From: Craterostigma plantagineum
Taxonomy: Eukaryota; Streptophyta; Magnoliopsida; Lamiales; Linderniaceae
DNA length: 64,000 nucleotides
NCBI GenBank assembly: GCA_027422505.1
Contig: JAPQWV010000412.1
Span: 372,001-436,000, forward strand
Reading direction: 5' to 3'
Each line of letters starts with the position of its first letter. Within the stretch, counting starts at the first letter, position 1. The translations under genes were made by a program, and so were the position numbers. The notes under the pieces were generated by a model. That model was not told where the DNA came from and searched no databases. It worked only from the letters and a program-made list of their open reading frames with translations. Below, in pieces: positions 52,390 to 63,300 of this stretch.

Positions 52390-53970
52390 TACTTAAGCTT
52401 TTGCTTGTCCTCAAGCAAATTAGAAGCAAGAAAAAGTAACAAGATAGTAGCACGACCATTCACAATTCACCAACGCAGATGGAAAACACAAAATGGAATC
52501 AAGCAAGCAATTATGGACACTGCAACAATAATCAGCACTTATCGACACGAATTTCCTTAGCACTACTAATCGAGATCCACACCTCACAGGGATTCACTCA
52601 GATCACTCAGTGTATAGGCTAATAAGTCGGTAAATCACTCAATTCATGCAATAATCTAGTCTAAACCATATGCTTGCGAGTCAATCGCACGTCTACTACT
52701 TAAAGCAATTAGCATGAATCAGAAGGTCTTTTCCGGGTTAAATGGGTGCAAATAGTAATGAGGTGGTAGTGAAATCACATATGAGTAGCAGTCGGGTCGG
52801 TCTTCATGTCATTGTCTAAAGCGCGCCAAGAATTAACCTTTCTGGTTACGCCGTCTTCATTTCTTCTTATTTCTGCTGCGTTCCACAAAGCCTTTCTTCT
52901 CCCAAGTCTCATAATGAGAAATGATGTGGAATTCATGAGACTGGAAGATTATCAAAGGAAAGGTTCTTTTCTTATCTTCACAGCAGCTTATTCTCTTCAT
53001 GCTTCACTTCCACAGATTTTTTTTCTTCTTTTTTTTTTCAACAAACTGTTCGAATTCCGGCGGGCCGTCATCTCTGTGATTTTCGACTTTGACATTTGAC
53101 CTTCACTTCCGCTTAACTCGGGTTCAAATGATCTCTGGAGGCTTATTCAGGTTAGCGGCTTATGAAATATGAGGTTTAAGAAATAAAAAGGCTTAGGCAC
53201 AAAGTGGCTAACTACGGTGATCAGTCGTGGTCGAGAACTTTGGCCGTGGACTTATTTCCTAATGCCTCCGTCATATTCATGCAAAACATAATACAAGCAG
53301 TTTCAATGCGCATCAAACGAGCAAGTTCTAGAGAGACGTAAATTAGGCACTACTCACATCCAAGAAAAATGAGCAAAAGCTCGTCAGCTCAAACTCTCAC
53401 AATGGAACATGGGTTATGTGTGTGAATCTCTCAAAGTAACACTATATATATTCATGCTGAAAAGATTAAATCACTGATGCATGTCTTTATCGCTCACTAG
53501 ACTCCCTAGTATGCAATCCACTTTGAGATGAACGCAAACAATCATGCCAAACTTCTATAAATTTAATAACCACAGCGCGTCATAAAAATTGTCACGTGTC
53601 ACGTAAATTTCCAACAAACTTCCCACAAAATTCCCCCTCCCCACACTTAAGATGCACGTTGTCCTCAACGTGTAAAATAAATAAAAGGAAGATAAAAGAA
53701 GTTGAAAAGAACGTGACTCCCCTGAAAAATGGCGTGGTCCTGCCTCGATCATTTGATGAAGTTGAGCATGGTTGTTGCACCTGAGTTTAAAATATTTTGA
53801 GTCGCAGTTTGAATTCGTGTCACGTTTCCTGAAAACACTCAAAAGAAAATTAAACGTACGGTAGAAATAAAAAGTAGACAGCAAAACGAGTCATAATCAT
53901 CAAAAGTGTCGGGATCACTAGAAAACACACAAAGTGTTCTACAAAAGAAACATCCCAAATGAAACCGGGA
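52390..53970 (-). other. Athila region between ORF and polypurine tract
   Basis: About 1.6 kb without a convincing gene. A second polypurine-like phrase, TTGAGGACAACGTGCATC then TTAAGTGTGGGGAGGGGG on the minus strand (53629-53675), copies the form of the true tract and its upstream context. Confidence 0.6.
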
Positions 53971-55212
53971 CTAAGGTGGTGGTGGGGAGGGCCGCCGAGG
54001 GCGAAGGAACGCCAGTGACTCCTGTGATCGCATGACCGCGTCGTCCATGGCTTTAAGGGCCTGCTCATAGCGTTGTTGCTCTTCGCGGTAGCGTCGGTGG
54101 TCTTCCTCGTTTCGACGCTCATACTCGTCCTGGCGGCGCCGTGTCTCCTCATCGCGTCGGAGTGCCTCCTCGTTGTAGCGTAGCATTTCCTCGCGCAATG
54201 CGTGAAGCTCTGCGGCTGGCGCGTAAGGAGCGACACCTGACGACTCGCCCCCGTGATAGCCGGAGGAATGGAAAGGTCCGGCAGTGTCTGGGTGAACTGG
54301 AAATGGCCCCACGCCCTCGATTTCTAGTGGCTCCGGGAATTCGTCGCCAAGGTCCGTCTGCCCACGGTAAACCTCGTGCCAGACATAGACCTTGTTCGAG
54401 CGGGACCAGGTGGGGGCTTTGATCAACATCTTCATCTTCAACATCATCTCCTCGTTCACCAGGTTTCGCCCACCCACTATCGTCATCTCTGGTGGATTTG
54501 CTGGCCACAGGTTAAGCCCCTTGATAACCTTCGTAACAAATGGCCCCACTGCGAGCTTTCCGTTACTACGAACATTGGCTTGGGCCGCAAAGGCGTGTTT
54601 CAGGGCCATCCCTAAGTGCACCTGTTTGCCGCGCTGCATCCTGGCTAAGTAAAACAAGTCGCGAAGACCAATCGCACCGTGTGAGTCGCCCCTTGGTGTG
54701 AGCGAGGTCGTCAGGAGACGGTGGATGTAGCGCAATCCTGGACTCCTGAGCGACGAGGCCTTAGATGTCTTGACACTGAATGGTGGTTCACCAGGTCGTG
54801 TAATCTCAGCCCAGCAGGCCTGTCGAAACTCTGGGCCTGCAAGATAGTCTTTGTAGTACAAATCTTGTAAAGGTCTTCGGTTCCCGAAAGATGGCACCGG
54901 TACTACAATTGCCTGGCAGATGTCGCCTATGTCCACCGTGTGCTCCGTGTTAAATGCCCGAAATGTCATCTTGTTCACACCGAATTCTTCGTGGGCGAAG
55001 GTGGACAGGAACTCCAGGGTCAGCTCTTTGTATGCCGGCTCGTCGATGTGAAAGAATTCGAGCCATCCGCTTAGTGACACGTACCCGGCCACTTGCTGGT
55101 CGATGTGATACTTTGCCAGCGTGTCATGATCAATCTGATCGGTCGGAATGAACTGCGTATCCTTTAGCCGATTATATTTGGCCTGGTGCGTCTCATCGTC
55201 AAACTGCCGCAT
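53971..55212 (-). CDS. Athila env-position ORF (ATHILA ORF-1-type protein)
   Basis: 413 codons, intact. The ATG at 55210-55212 is a choice; the frame is open ~15 codons further upstream to a TGA. The body has the ATHILA-type pattern: WLEFFHIDEPAYKELTLEFL, then FRAFNTEHTVDIGDICQAI. It continues with YIHRLLTTSLTPRGDS and RDLFYLARM, and the KVIKGLNLWPANPPEMTIVG block follows. The C-terminus is a charged coiled coil (RRDEETRRRQDEYERRNEED) with a Pro tail. No membrane segment is visible, so it is env-like only by position. It could be made from a spliced mRNA. It is the best-preserved gene of this element. Confidence 0.85.
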   Translation of the reverse strand: MRQFDDETHQAKYNRLKDTQFIPTDQIDHDTLAKYHIDQQVAGYVSLSGWLEFFHIDEPAYKELTLEFLSTFAHEEFGVNKMTFRAFNTEHTVDIGDICQAIVVPVPSFGNRRPLQDLYYKDYLAGPEFRQACWAEITRPGEPPFSVKTSKASSLRSPGLRYIHRLLTTSLTPRGDSHGAIGLRDLFYLARMQRGKQVHLGMALKHAFAAQANVRSNGKLAVGPFVTKVIKGLNLWPANPPEMTIVGGRNLVNEEMMLKMKMLIKAPTWSRSNKVYVWHEVYRGQTDLGDEFPEPLEIEGVGPFPVHPDTAGPFHSSGYHGGESSGVAPYAPAAELHALREEMLRYNEEALRRDEETRRRQDEYERRNEEDHRRYREEQQRYEQALKAMDDAVMRSQESLAFLRPRRPSPPPP

Positions 55213-56104
55213 AGAATCTAGCAGTGATGCCGCGCCTTGGCGTCGACGTGGACGATTCGGTCATCGCGAATCCTTATCACGTCCTGCAACGAAGCGGCTT
55301 TTCCCCATAGTACCTAGAAGTCCAAATGTGAGTTGGCGAGAAGAAGATAGCAAACACAGCTCGACTCGACCAACGACAAAATTCACAATTCTAAAGCAAG
55401 AACATATGAACATTCAAAGCGGCATTTTGTCGAACACATAATAGACATGCTAAAATACTCGTTCAAATCGCAATAATCGATCAACCAAGCACATTCTTCG
55501 ACTTCAAACGAGTAAGCAACGCTAAAATAAACCAGTAACAGCACCCAATTCCGTCCAAATTTCCCAAAATCCCTAAATTTCGACATTAGGGTTCATCATA
55601 CCAAAATCAAAATTAACGCATGAAATCAACAAATTAAACATTCCCAAGGTGTGATTATCATGTGTCCAACCATAAAAGCACAAGACGAACACCAAATTAG
55701 ATCCAAATTGCAAAAGCCCCAATTTCGAAAATTAGGGTTCATCGTAAGAAACGAAATTCAATCGCAAAATCACGTAATTAAATAAACCCAAAGTAAGCAC
55801 GGCTCATAAAATACCATGAATAACATTCTCATACCAATCAATTAGCAATGTGCAACGAAAATCCGGAAGTCGAAATGAAATGGGGTAAAAATTGATACCT
55901 TTTGAGCTTAATCGATTTAAATCTTAGAAGGTGTGGTTATTTGTGGGTTCGCCGGAATTCGTCGACGGTGGACGGTGGTGCAGCGGCTGGAGTGGTCGGA
56001 AGTGGACGGTTGTTCGATTGTTTTGAGTGATTTAGGTCGTGAGAGAGAGAGAGAGTGAAGGAGACGAGGTTTGTGATTGAAATGAGATTTAAAAGACAAA
56101 AGTC

Positions 56105-56685
56105 GCACCTTCACGGCCGTGAGTATCAATACACAGGTCGTGAATTTAAGCAGTGAGCCATTTTCGTTCACAGTTACGGCCGTGACTAGATGGTCTTGGG
56201 CCGTGACTACGGGCAGTGAGTTAAGCCCGCTTACGTCACGGCCGTGACTGCCGAGGCACAGGCCGTGACTATATATTAATAATAATTTTTTATTAATATT
56301 ATTATTAATTTTTGTTATATTCATTTATTTTTTTTATTATTGTTTTTTATTACTATATTATTTTTTTGTATTATTATTTTTTTATTTTATTTTTTTATTT
56401 TATTTTATTTTTATTTCATTATTTTTTATTTCCCACATGTGTCACGGCCGTGAGGTATAAGAATATGGCCGTGACTTGAGGCAGTGACGACATGGATTGT
56501 GGTCGTAAAACTCACGGCCGTGAGTGGATAGGCTTATGGCCGTGAATTGCGGCAGAGGGCGAACAATATTTGTTCACGGCCGTGAGTCTGATGAGAGTGG
56601 CCGTGAATCGTGGCAGAAAACCTGGAAGTTGTCCTTGTTCTTATTCACGGCCGTGGCTTCTCAGAGAGTTGGCCGTGAATATAAT
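56105..56685. repeat. Second CACGGCCGTG array, alternating full and half sites
   Basis: Full palindromes near 56112, 56176, 56236, 56441, 56513, 56575 and 56646 alternate with half-sites GGCCGTGA (near 56202, 56261, 56466, 56537, 56598 and 56673). The spacing from full site to half site is ~25 bases. It is interrupted by the T/A-rich stretch at 56265-56425. The same motif fills the LTR at 51740-52185. Confidence 0.88.
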
Positions 56686-56810
56686 TTTTTCTTTTTATAT
56701 TATATTCTTTTTATTATTATTATTATTTTTTTTAAAAAATATTCTAAGTATTATTATTTAAAATATATTTTAACGATGATTGACACGCAATCGACGAATT
56801 TTTTTCGAGA

Positions 56811-57052
56811 GCGATTTGCGCGAGGAAAAATATGATAATCGACAAAGGAAATATCACTTTCTCACGCGTCGTCAAATCCTCAAGTCAAAAATTCGTCTGT
56901 ATCATTTAATGGATTTGCCGGGTATGATAATGATATTTTTGTGCCATTCATGCCTATAAATAGACATTGGTAGAATAACACAATATCATCATCTACGATA
57001 AATCCCACGTCTTCAAAATCTTATTTTCGATATCCAGAGTTAGCTAGCCACT
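56811..57052 (+). promoter_or_regulatory. Conserved promoter block of micro-gene copy 2
   Basis: Homologous to 40384-40602, including CCTCAAGTCAAAAATTCG, GTATCATTTAATG, GATAATGAT and CATTCATGCCTATAAATAGA. The TATA element is at 56955-56964; the ATG follows 88 bases later. Confidence 0.7.
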
Positions 57053-57217
57053 ATGAATTGGGGACAACAGCAAGACCGTGAGAATGAAAGTGAAGAATAT
57101 GCAAGGATTCGTCATAATTTAGATATGCTATCACTCTACCTTGCTCTTCTTTTGGGTTTGTTTGGAGTTTTACTTGCTTTTGTGTGTTGGGTTATCACAA
57201 GGTGCACTTGTGTGTAA
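57053..57217 (+). CDS. Micro-gene copy 2: 54 aa single-pass membrane protein, antisense to Athila
   Basis: MNWGQQQDRENESEEYARIR, then a hydrophobic segment at residues ~25-48 (LYLALLLGLFGVLLAFVC) and a short Cys-containing tail (TRCTCV). It is homologous to 40603-40791 over the whole length, with an identical start and a shared promoter. Both copies are on the strand opposite to their host retroelement, although the hosts belong to different superfamilies (Athila and Copia). A stretch covering the last ~16 codons and the following bases is duplicated in degenerate form at 57270-57350. No known family is recognised. It is too short for routine gene finding. Confidence 0.65.
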   Translation: MNWGQQQDRENESEEYARIRHNLDMLSLYLALLLGLFGVLLAFVCWVITRCTCV

Positions 57218-57590
57218 CCGCCCTTATGAAGCAAACTAAACTATTGTTCTGTCTTTTGTGTTATTCGCAGTTTTAATTTGCTTTTGTGTTGGATCTTCAC
57301 ACGTTGTAATGGTATTGTAACCATCTTTTATGAAGTAAACTATCGTTCCTATCTCGTCTCTAGACTCTGCGTTGTGACCATCCTCAATATCCGCAATAAA
57401 TTTGATATTATTTAAAATTTTGTTGTTATTATTGTTATTATTTTATTTAATTTAATATTTATATTTTTAGATTATTAAATTCTTTTTTTATAAAGGCCTA
57501 AAACATAAATGAAAATACCTGGATTGCCTCCCAAGAAGCGCTTCTTTTAACGTCTCAGCCTGACGTACCTCATACGCTCTTATGCTGGCT

Positions 57591-58712
57591 GGAAGTTGAG
57601 GTACAATACCTCCTTGTCGCTCAAGTCTTCCTCGTCTCCATGGTAATGCTTCAACCGATGCCCGTTCACCTTGAAAGTACTCTGTCCCATACCTGAAATC
57701 TCAACAGTACCGTACGGAAAAACACGAGTAACAGTGAACGGTCCTGACCAACGTGATCTAAGCTTGCCAGGAAAAAGCCTAAGTCGAGAATTAAAGAGGA
57801 GGACTTGGTCCCCTTCTTGAAATTCTCGTCTGTGCCTAATTTAGCTATCATGGTAGGCTTTTGAACGCTCCTTATACATTCTAGCGTTATCATAAGCAGA
57901 TAAGTGCCACTCGTCTAGCTCATTAATTTGAAGTTGCCGCTTTCCGCCGAATTTCCCCAAATCCATGTCCAATGACTTGATTGCCCAATAGGCTTTGTGC
58001 TCGATTTCTACGGGGAGGTGACATGCCTTCCCGCAGACCAATCTATACGGTGTAGTGCCTATTGGTGTCTTATACGCAGTCCTATACGCCCAAAGTGCAT
58101 CATTAAGCTTATTCGCCCACTCCTTACGGTTCCCGTCTATAGTTTTCTCTAGGATACGTTTTAACTCGCGGTTCACTACCTCTACCTGACCGCTAGCCTG
58201 AGGGTGATACAGGGTGGGTCTAACACCATAACGCTCTAGTGTACGTGAAAATTGAGTGTTGCAGAAATGAGTGCCTCGATCACTAATGATGCATCTAGGT
58301 GCCCCAAATCGTGAATATAACGCTCGTAAAAATCGAACAACAACCCTAGCATCGTTCGTGGGTAAAGCTTGCGCCTCGGCCCACTTAGACAGATAGTCTA
58401 CAGCCACCAGAATGTACTTATTATTATACGAGCTAGGAAACGGACCCATGAAGTCTATACCAAACATCAAAAATCTCACAAACTAAAATGAAGTTTTGAG
58501 GCATTTCATCGCGCTTCGAGATATTACCTGCGACATTGATCACAAATGTCAACGTATAATTGTGCGTCTCTGAAAATCGTAGGCCAATAGAAACCGCTCT
58601 CCAGTACCTTCTGAGCTGTTCGGTTGGCTGCGTAATGACCTCCAGTTGGTCCGCTATGGCAATGCCCTAGAATCTTCGTCGTCTCAGAGGAGGCAACACA
58701 TCGGCGTATCAC
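57591..58712 (-). pseudogene. pol: Athila integrase, frameshifted
   Basis: The zinc-binding region ([20 protein letters not shown]) ends near 58524. After a frame change the core reads [11 protein letters not shown] (first Asp), [13 protein letters not shown] (second Asp) and [14 protein letters not shown] (Glu). It is open down to 57841, then a stop and frame change precede the C-terminal GPF block ([20 protein letters not shown]), which ends near 57590. The catalytic triad is intact. Confidence 0.88.
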
Positions 58713-60583
58713 CTGGTCTGCACATCGCCTGAAAAGATACGGGTCTTCCCAAAAGTACTACTTCAAGTCAGAAAAGAATTTCTTCTTTTGCTGACTTGTA
58801 TACCCTTTCGGAAGGACCCTCGCGACAAGATAATTAGCATAATCTGCAAACTAAGGAATATCGTCACTTACCACTTGTATTGCATACAAGTGCTCGTCTG
58901 GAAATGTGTCATGAATTGCTTTGTCGTCCTTGTTTTAAATTTCGGACTCCTCTAGTCGAGAGAGGTGATCCGCCGCCAGATTCTCTGCACCTTTCTTATC
59001 TCGGATCTCTATATCAAACTCTTGAAGGAGTAAGATCCATCTGATCAGCCCAGGCTTGGCATCCGGCTTCGCTAGTAAATACTTAAGGGCAGAGTGGTCA
59101 GTGAAAACAATAACTTTCGATAAAATAAGGTATGACCCGAATTTATCGAAGGCGAACACAACAGCTAAAAGCTCATTTTCTGTGGTCGTGTAGTTGGCTT
59201 GGGCTGCGTCTAACGTCTTACTGGCGTAGTAAATCGGCCTGAAATGGTTGTCTTTGCGCAGCCCTAGCACGGCTCCCACTGCGTAATCACTCGCATCACA
59301 CATTAGTTTAAATGGCAACCCCCAGTCAGGGGCAACCATAATAGGTGCTGCGATCAATCGCTCCTTAAGCAAGTTAAGCATGCAAGCATTCATCGTTAAA
59401 CTCAAACGAAGCATCTTTGTCAAGTAATCTAGACATGGGTCGAGCAATTTTGGAAAAATCCTTAATGAATCTATGATAGAACCCATCATGTCCTAGAAAA
59501 CTCCTAATTGATCTCACGTTCGAGGGGTCATGTAATTTTTCTATTGTCTCTAATTTAGCTCGGCCCACTTTGGTTCCTTTAGAGGAAATCTTGTGTCCCA
59601 ACACTATACACTCTCGAACCATGAAATTGCACTTTTCCCAATTAAGTGCCAAGTTCGTATCCTCGCAACGTGCGAGTATGAGCTTCAGATTAGCAACACA
59701 AACATCGAATGATGACCCAAACACAGAAAAATCATCCATAAATACCTCCATTACCTCACCTACCAACTCGTCAAATATTACCATCATACATCGCTGGAAG
59801 GTGGCTGGAGCATTGCATAGACCGAAATGGCATCCTTCGATACGTAAATGTACCGAAAGGGCATGTGAATGTGGTCTTTTCCTGGTCCTCAGGTGCAATA
59901 GGAATCTGCAGGTATCCTGATAAACCTTCAAGAAATCAATAAAATGAATGACCAGATAATTTTTCTACATTTGGTCAATGAACGGTAAAGGGCAATGGTC
60001 CTTTCTCGTGGCGTCGTTTAACTTTCTGTAGTCAATGCAAACACGCCACCTGGTCACAGTCCTTGTTGGAATCAATTCGTTCTTATCGGTAGTGACAACC
60101 GTCATTCCTCTCTTCTTCGGGATCACTTGGACTGGACTTACCCCAAGCGCTATCTGAGATAGGGTAGATCATCCCCGCGTCTAGTAGCTTAATCACCTCC
60201 TTCTTCACGACGTCCTTCATATTGGGATTAAGTCGCTTTTGACGTTGGACAACCGGCTTGAACTCGTCCTCCATCAAAATCTTGTGCGTACAGTAACTCG
60301 GACTGATTCCCCTGATGTCAGAAATCTTCCATGCTATCGCCTTCTTATGGGCTCTCAACACGTCCAAGAGCTGGCCCTTCTGTCCGTCGTCGAGGCTCGA
60401 TGAGATGATGACTGGTAGCCCTCCGTTGCTGCCAAGGAACGCATACTCGAGGTGGTCGGGCAGTGGCTTCAACTCGAGGACCGGTGGCTCCTCGACCGAG
60501 CTCTTTTCCTTGTCCTCTTCGCTGCTCTCGTCGATAGCTATGATGGGTTCGTCGACTTCCTCCCCACACTCATCGATCGCCAT
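58713..60583 (-). pseudogene. pol: Athila reverse transcriptase and RNase H, frameshifted
   Basis: Starts with the linker and KPLPDHLEYAFLGSNGGLPV (near 60460), then LLDAGMIYPISDSAW. A frameshift near 60110 leads to CIDYRKLND and, after a stop near 59950, to FGLCNAPATFQRCM and the catalytic VFMDDFSVFG (~59745). The RNase H has [37 protein letters not shown] and [11 protein letters not shown] (58935-59489). A broken linker follows to 58713. Confidence 0.88.
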
Positions 60584-61356
60584 ATCATTCTGCTGTCCTC
60601 CTCGCTCAAAACCTGTGATAGACCTTGCACAGAAAAAAGAAAATCATGCTCAAAAGCGTCTAAGTAGTAGCACTTATCGTCATGCTCATTACTCTTCCTC
60701 GGCGATTCAGCCATATTGAACGTAACCTTCTCGCCATCTACCGTCAAAGTTAACGTCCCATTTCTAGCATCTATCATCGTCTCACCGGTAGCTAAGAATG
60801 GTCTACCAAGTATCAATGGGTCATTATCATCCTCTTCCATATCTAAGATAACAAAATTGGCGGGAATCACGAATTTACCTACCTTAACTAGGACATCCTC
60901 AATAACTCATCTAGGATATTTTAACGATCGATCAGCTAATTGAAGGCTCATCCTAGTGGGTCGTGGTTCACCTAATCCTAAGCGCTTAAACATGGAATAC
61001 GGCATTAAATTTATGCTAGCTCCTAGATCAGCTAAAGCACGTTCAACAACTAAATCTCCTATAAGGCATGGAATCGTAAAACTCCCTGGGTCTTTGAGCT
61101 TCTTCAGGATCTTGTTCTGAAGTATCGCCGAGCATTCCCCTCGTAGACATACCGTGAAAACATGTTCGAGCTTCCTCCTGTTCGTCAATAGGTCCTTCAA
61201 GAACTTGGCCAAGCTGGGCATCTGTGTAATAGCTTCGACAAACGGTAAATTAATATGTAATTCTTTACACATGTTCATAAATTTACCGAATTGCGCCTCG
61301 TCTCTGTCTTTCTTCAGCCGAGCTGGGTAGGGGATCTTTGGCTGGTATGGCTTCAC
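60538..61356 (-). pseudogene. Athila protease region, frameshifted
   Basis: KPYQPKIPYPARLKKDRDE and FMNMCKELHINLPFVEA mark the end of gag. The aspartic protease signature ALADLGASINLMPYS lies near 61005-61050. A stop near 60907 separates it from FVILDMEEDDNDPLILGRPF (near 60840), the second protease block. The active Asp is present. Confidence 0.86.
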
Positions 61357-63092
61357 TGGTGGTTGCTCGATCTCCGTTGCCTTTCCTTTTTCAGGCTCGA
61401 TTTTTTCTTCTCAGCTTCGGCCTTCTCAACAGCGTCTCCTTTGCTTACCTCCACTTCTGGCTCGTCGTGGATCTCGACCTCAACTTTATCATTTGACTTC
61501 TTTTTGGGGGGGTGCCTCTTGCAATATTCCTTAGGATTTCGCTCGGTGTAACTCGGAAGTGATCCCTGGGTTCGCTCAGCCAACTGCTTCGCCATCTGGC
61601 CCACTTGTGCTTCAATTTCTTGATAGAGGCATCGGTGTTCTGGGCACGTACTTCTATGTACTCCTCCATCTTATTCATTCGACTCTCATGGGCTTGAGTG
61701 GTGTTGCTGAAATTTGTGAGTAGCGTCTTCATCATATCCTTCATCACCTTCATATCATCGGATCCCGACCCCGCAGACGCGTTCTGATACGGACGTGATG
61801 TTCCTTCTTGGAAACCAGATGGTCTAGGTTGGAATCCCGGTGGCCCTTGCCCATGGTGGTTTTGATTTCCATACGCCAAATTTGGATGCGCTCGAGGGTG
61901 AAAACTCCGCTGGCCTTGGTAATTTCCCATATAGTCCACGTGCTCTAATGACTGTCCTAATTGGCACTCTGAGGTCTCATGAGCGGTGCCACAAATCTCG
62001 CACTGTGGTGTGTACAGCTTCTGAGGTGATGGGCTTGTCATCACGGCATGTACGGGCTGTGTTTGCCCGGCCTTTGGAAGTAGTGTGTTGATCACCGTCT
62101 GGAGCTGGGAATTAGTAGTTGCAATCTGTTGTTGCAGCGCCTCGAACTTGGCATTTATAGCGGTCTCCTCGCTCACCCTAAACACTCCTGGAGTCTTTAT
62201 CCTCGTATTGCCTCTCATGAAGCTGTTCCTTGAGTAGTCTTCGATTAGATTCCAGGCGTCTGTGGCATTGAGCTTCACGAGCCCTCCTCCCGCGGCTCCG
62301 TCTAGCATATGAACGGTTTGATCATTGAGGCCTTCGTGAAATCGATTGATCATGGCGGCCTTCGACATCCCGTGTTGTGGGCACTTCTTCAAGAGGGACT
62401 TGTACCTCTCCCACACCTCGTAAAGATTCTTGAATCCTTCTGATGAAAAAGAGAGATCTCCGTCTTCAATCTTAACACCTTTGACAATGGGAAGTAATGG
62501 CCGATGAATGCTGCCCGCAGCTCTTCCCACGTAGTGATTTATCTGGGCGGTAGCATCTCCAACCAGTCTTTCGCCCTGTACTTGAGTGAGAATGGAAACA
62601 ACATCAGCTTGATCGCGTCACTCGGTACTCCGTTAATCTTGATGGTGTCCGTTACTGTTAAAAAAGCCTTTAGATGGGAGTATGGGTCATCATCAGGGTT
62701 CCCCTCAAATTGAGTCGTCTGAAAGATCATTTGAAGCCAAGCATCCTTCAACTCGAAATTATTATTTTCGATCGGTGGAATAACAATCGCCGATTCGGTA
62801 CCGCCTAGGGAAGGCTCTCGAGTAGATCTTGTAGAGATTGTTCTTCCTCTTGGTCTTGGTGGACGGGCACTCTGCGGTCAGCCATCTCGACTTCTGTCTC
62901 TCGACCGTCTACAGATGCCTCTGTTCGAGAATTCTCTGCCGACTCCTGAGAGTTGTCCTCCGAGTAGCTTACTAGAGCTTCTTGATAGTTACTCGCCGCG
63001 CCCACGGAATTGTATCTGAGTTGTCTTCGCAACTTTCGCTCGAAATCTGGATCTCCTTCAACGATTGGACCCGATGGGTGGCTTCGGGTCAT
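61353..63092 (-). pseudogene. gag: Athila gag, frameshifted
   Basis: ATG at 63090-63092 (MTRSHPSGPIVEGDPDFERK). A stop near 62805 is followed, without a frame change large enough to lose the pattern, by DAWLQMIFQTTQFEGNPDDD and the retrotransposon gag core LKYRAKDWLEMLPP. A frameshift near 62540 opens a 361-codon frame (61445-62530) with FLHEGLN-like and LIEDYSRNSF blocks and a knuckle CEICGTAHETSEC (C-X2-C-X3-H-X4-C). Another frameshift near 61600 leads to MGQMAKQLAERTQGSLPS and a Lys/Glu-rich tail. Confidence 0.85.
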
Positions 63093-63281
63093 TCACCGCT
63101 GAACCGTACCTTCAATAAACGAAACTGAAATTTAGCGAAGAACTAAATAAATACGTTGAAAAGGTAACGAGACTAATAATGATGCAGGAAACAAATAACG
63201 CAATTAACGAAAAACTGAGAAAATGTAAATAAAATAGCTAAATTACCTAACTATGGTGTTCCTAAAATCAATCTACTCCAC
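63093..63281 (-). other. Athila leader
   Basis: About 190 bases of A/T-rich sequence between the primer site and gag. Nothing else is seen. Confidence 0.6.
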
Positions 63282-63294
63282 GGCAACGGCGCCA
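63282..63294 (-). other. Primer binding site of Athila (Asp tRNA)
   Basis: Minus strand TGGCGCCGTTGCC lies six bases from the LTR edge. It is the usual Athila match to the 3' end of Asp tRNA. Confidence 0.9.
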
Positions 63295-63300
63295 AAAACT

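Larger units (their letters stand above)
55213..57590 (-). other. Athila spacer between integrase and the env-position ORF
   Basis: Contains a GA simple repeat at 56041-56055, the CACGGCCGTGA array at 56105-56685, T/A-rich simple sequence at 56265-56425 and 56675-56765, and the plus-strand micro-gene with its promoter (56811-57217). A partial tandem copy of the micro-gene's 3' end lies at 57270-57350. Confidence 0.75.
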
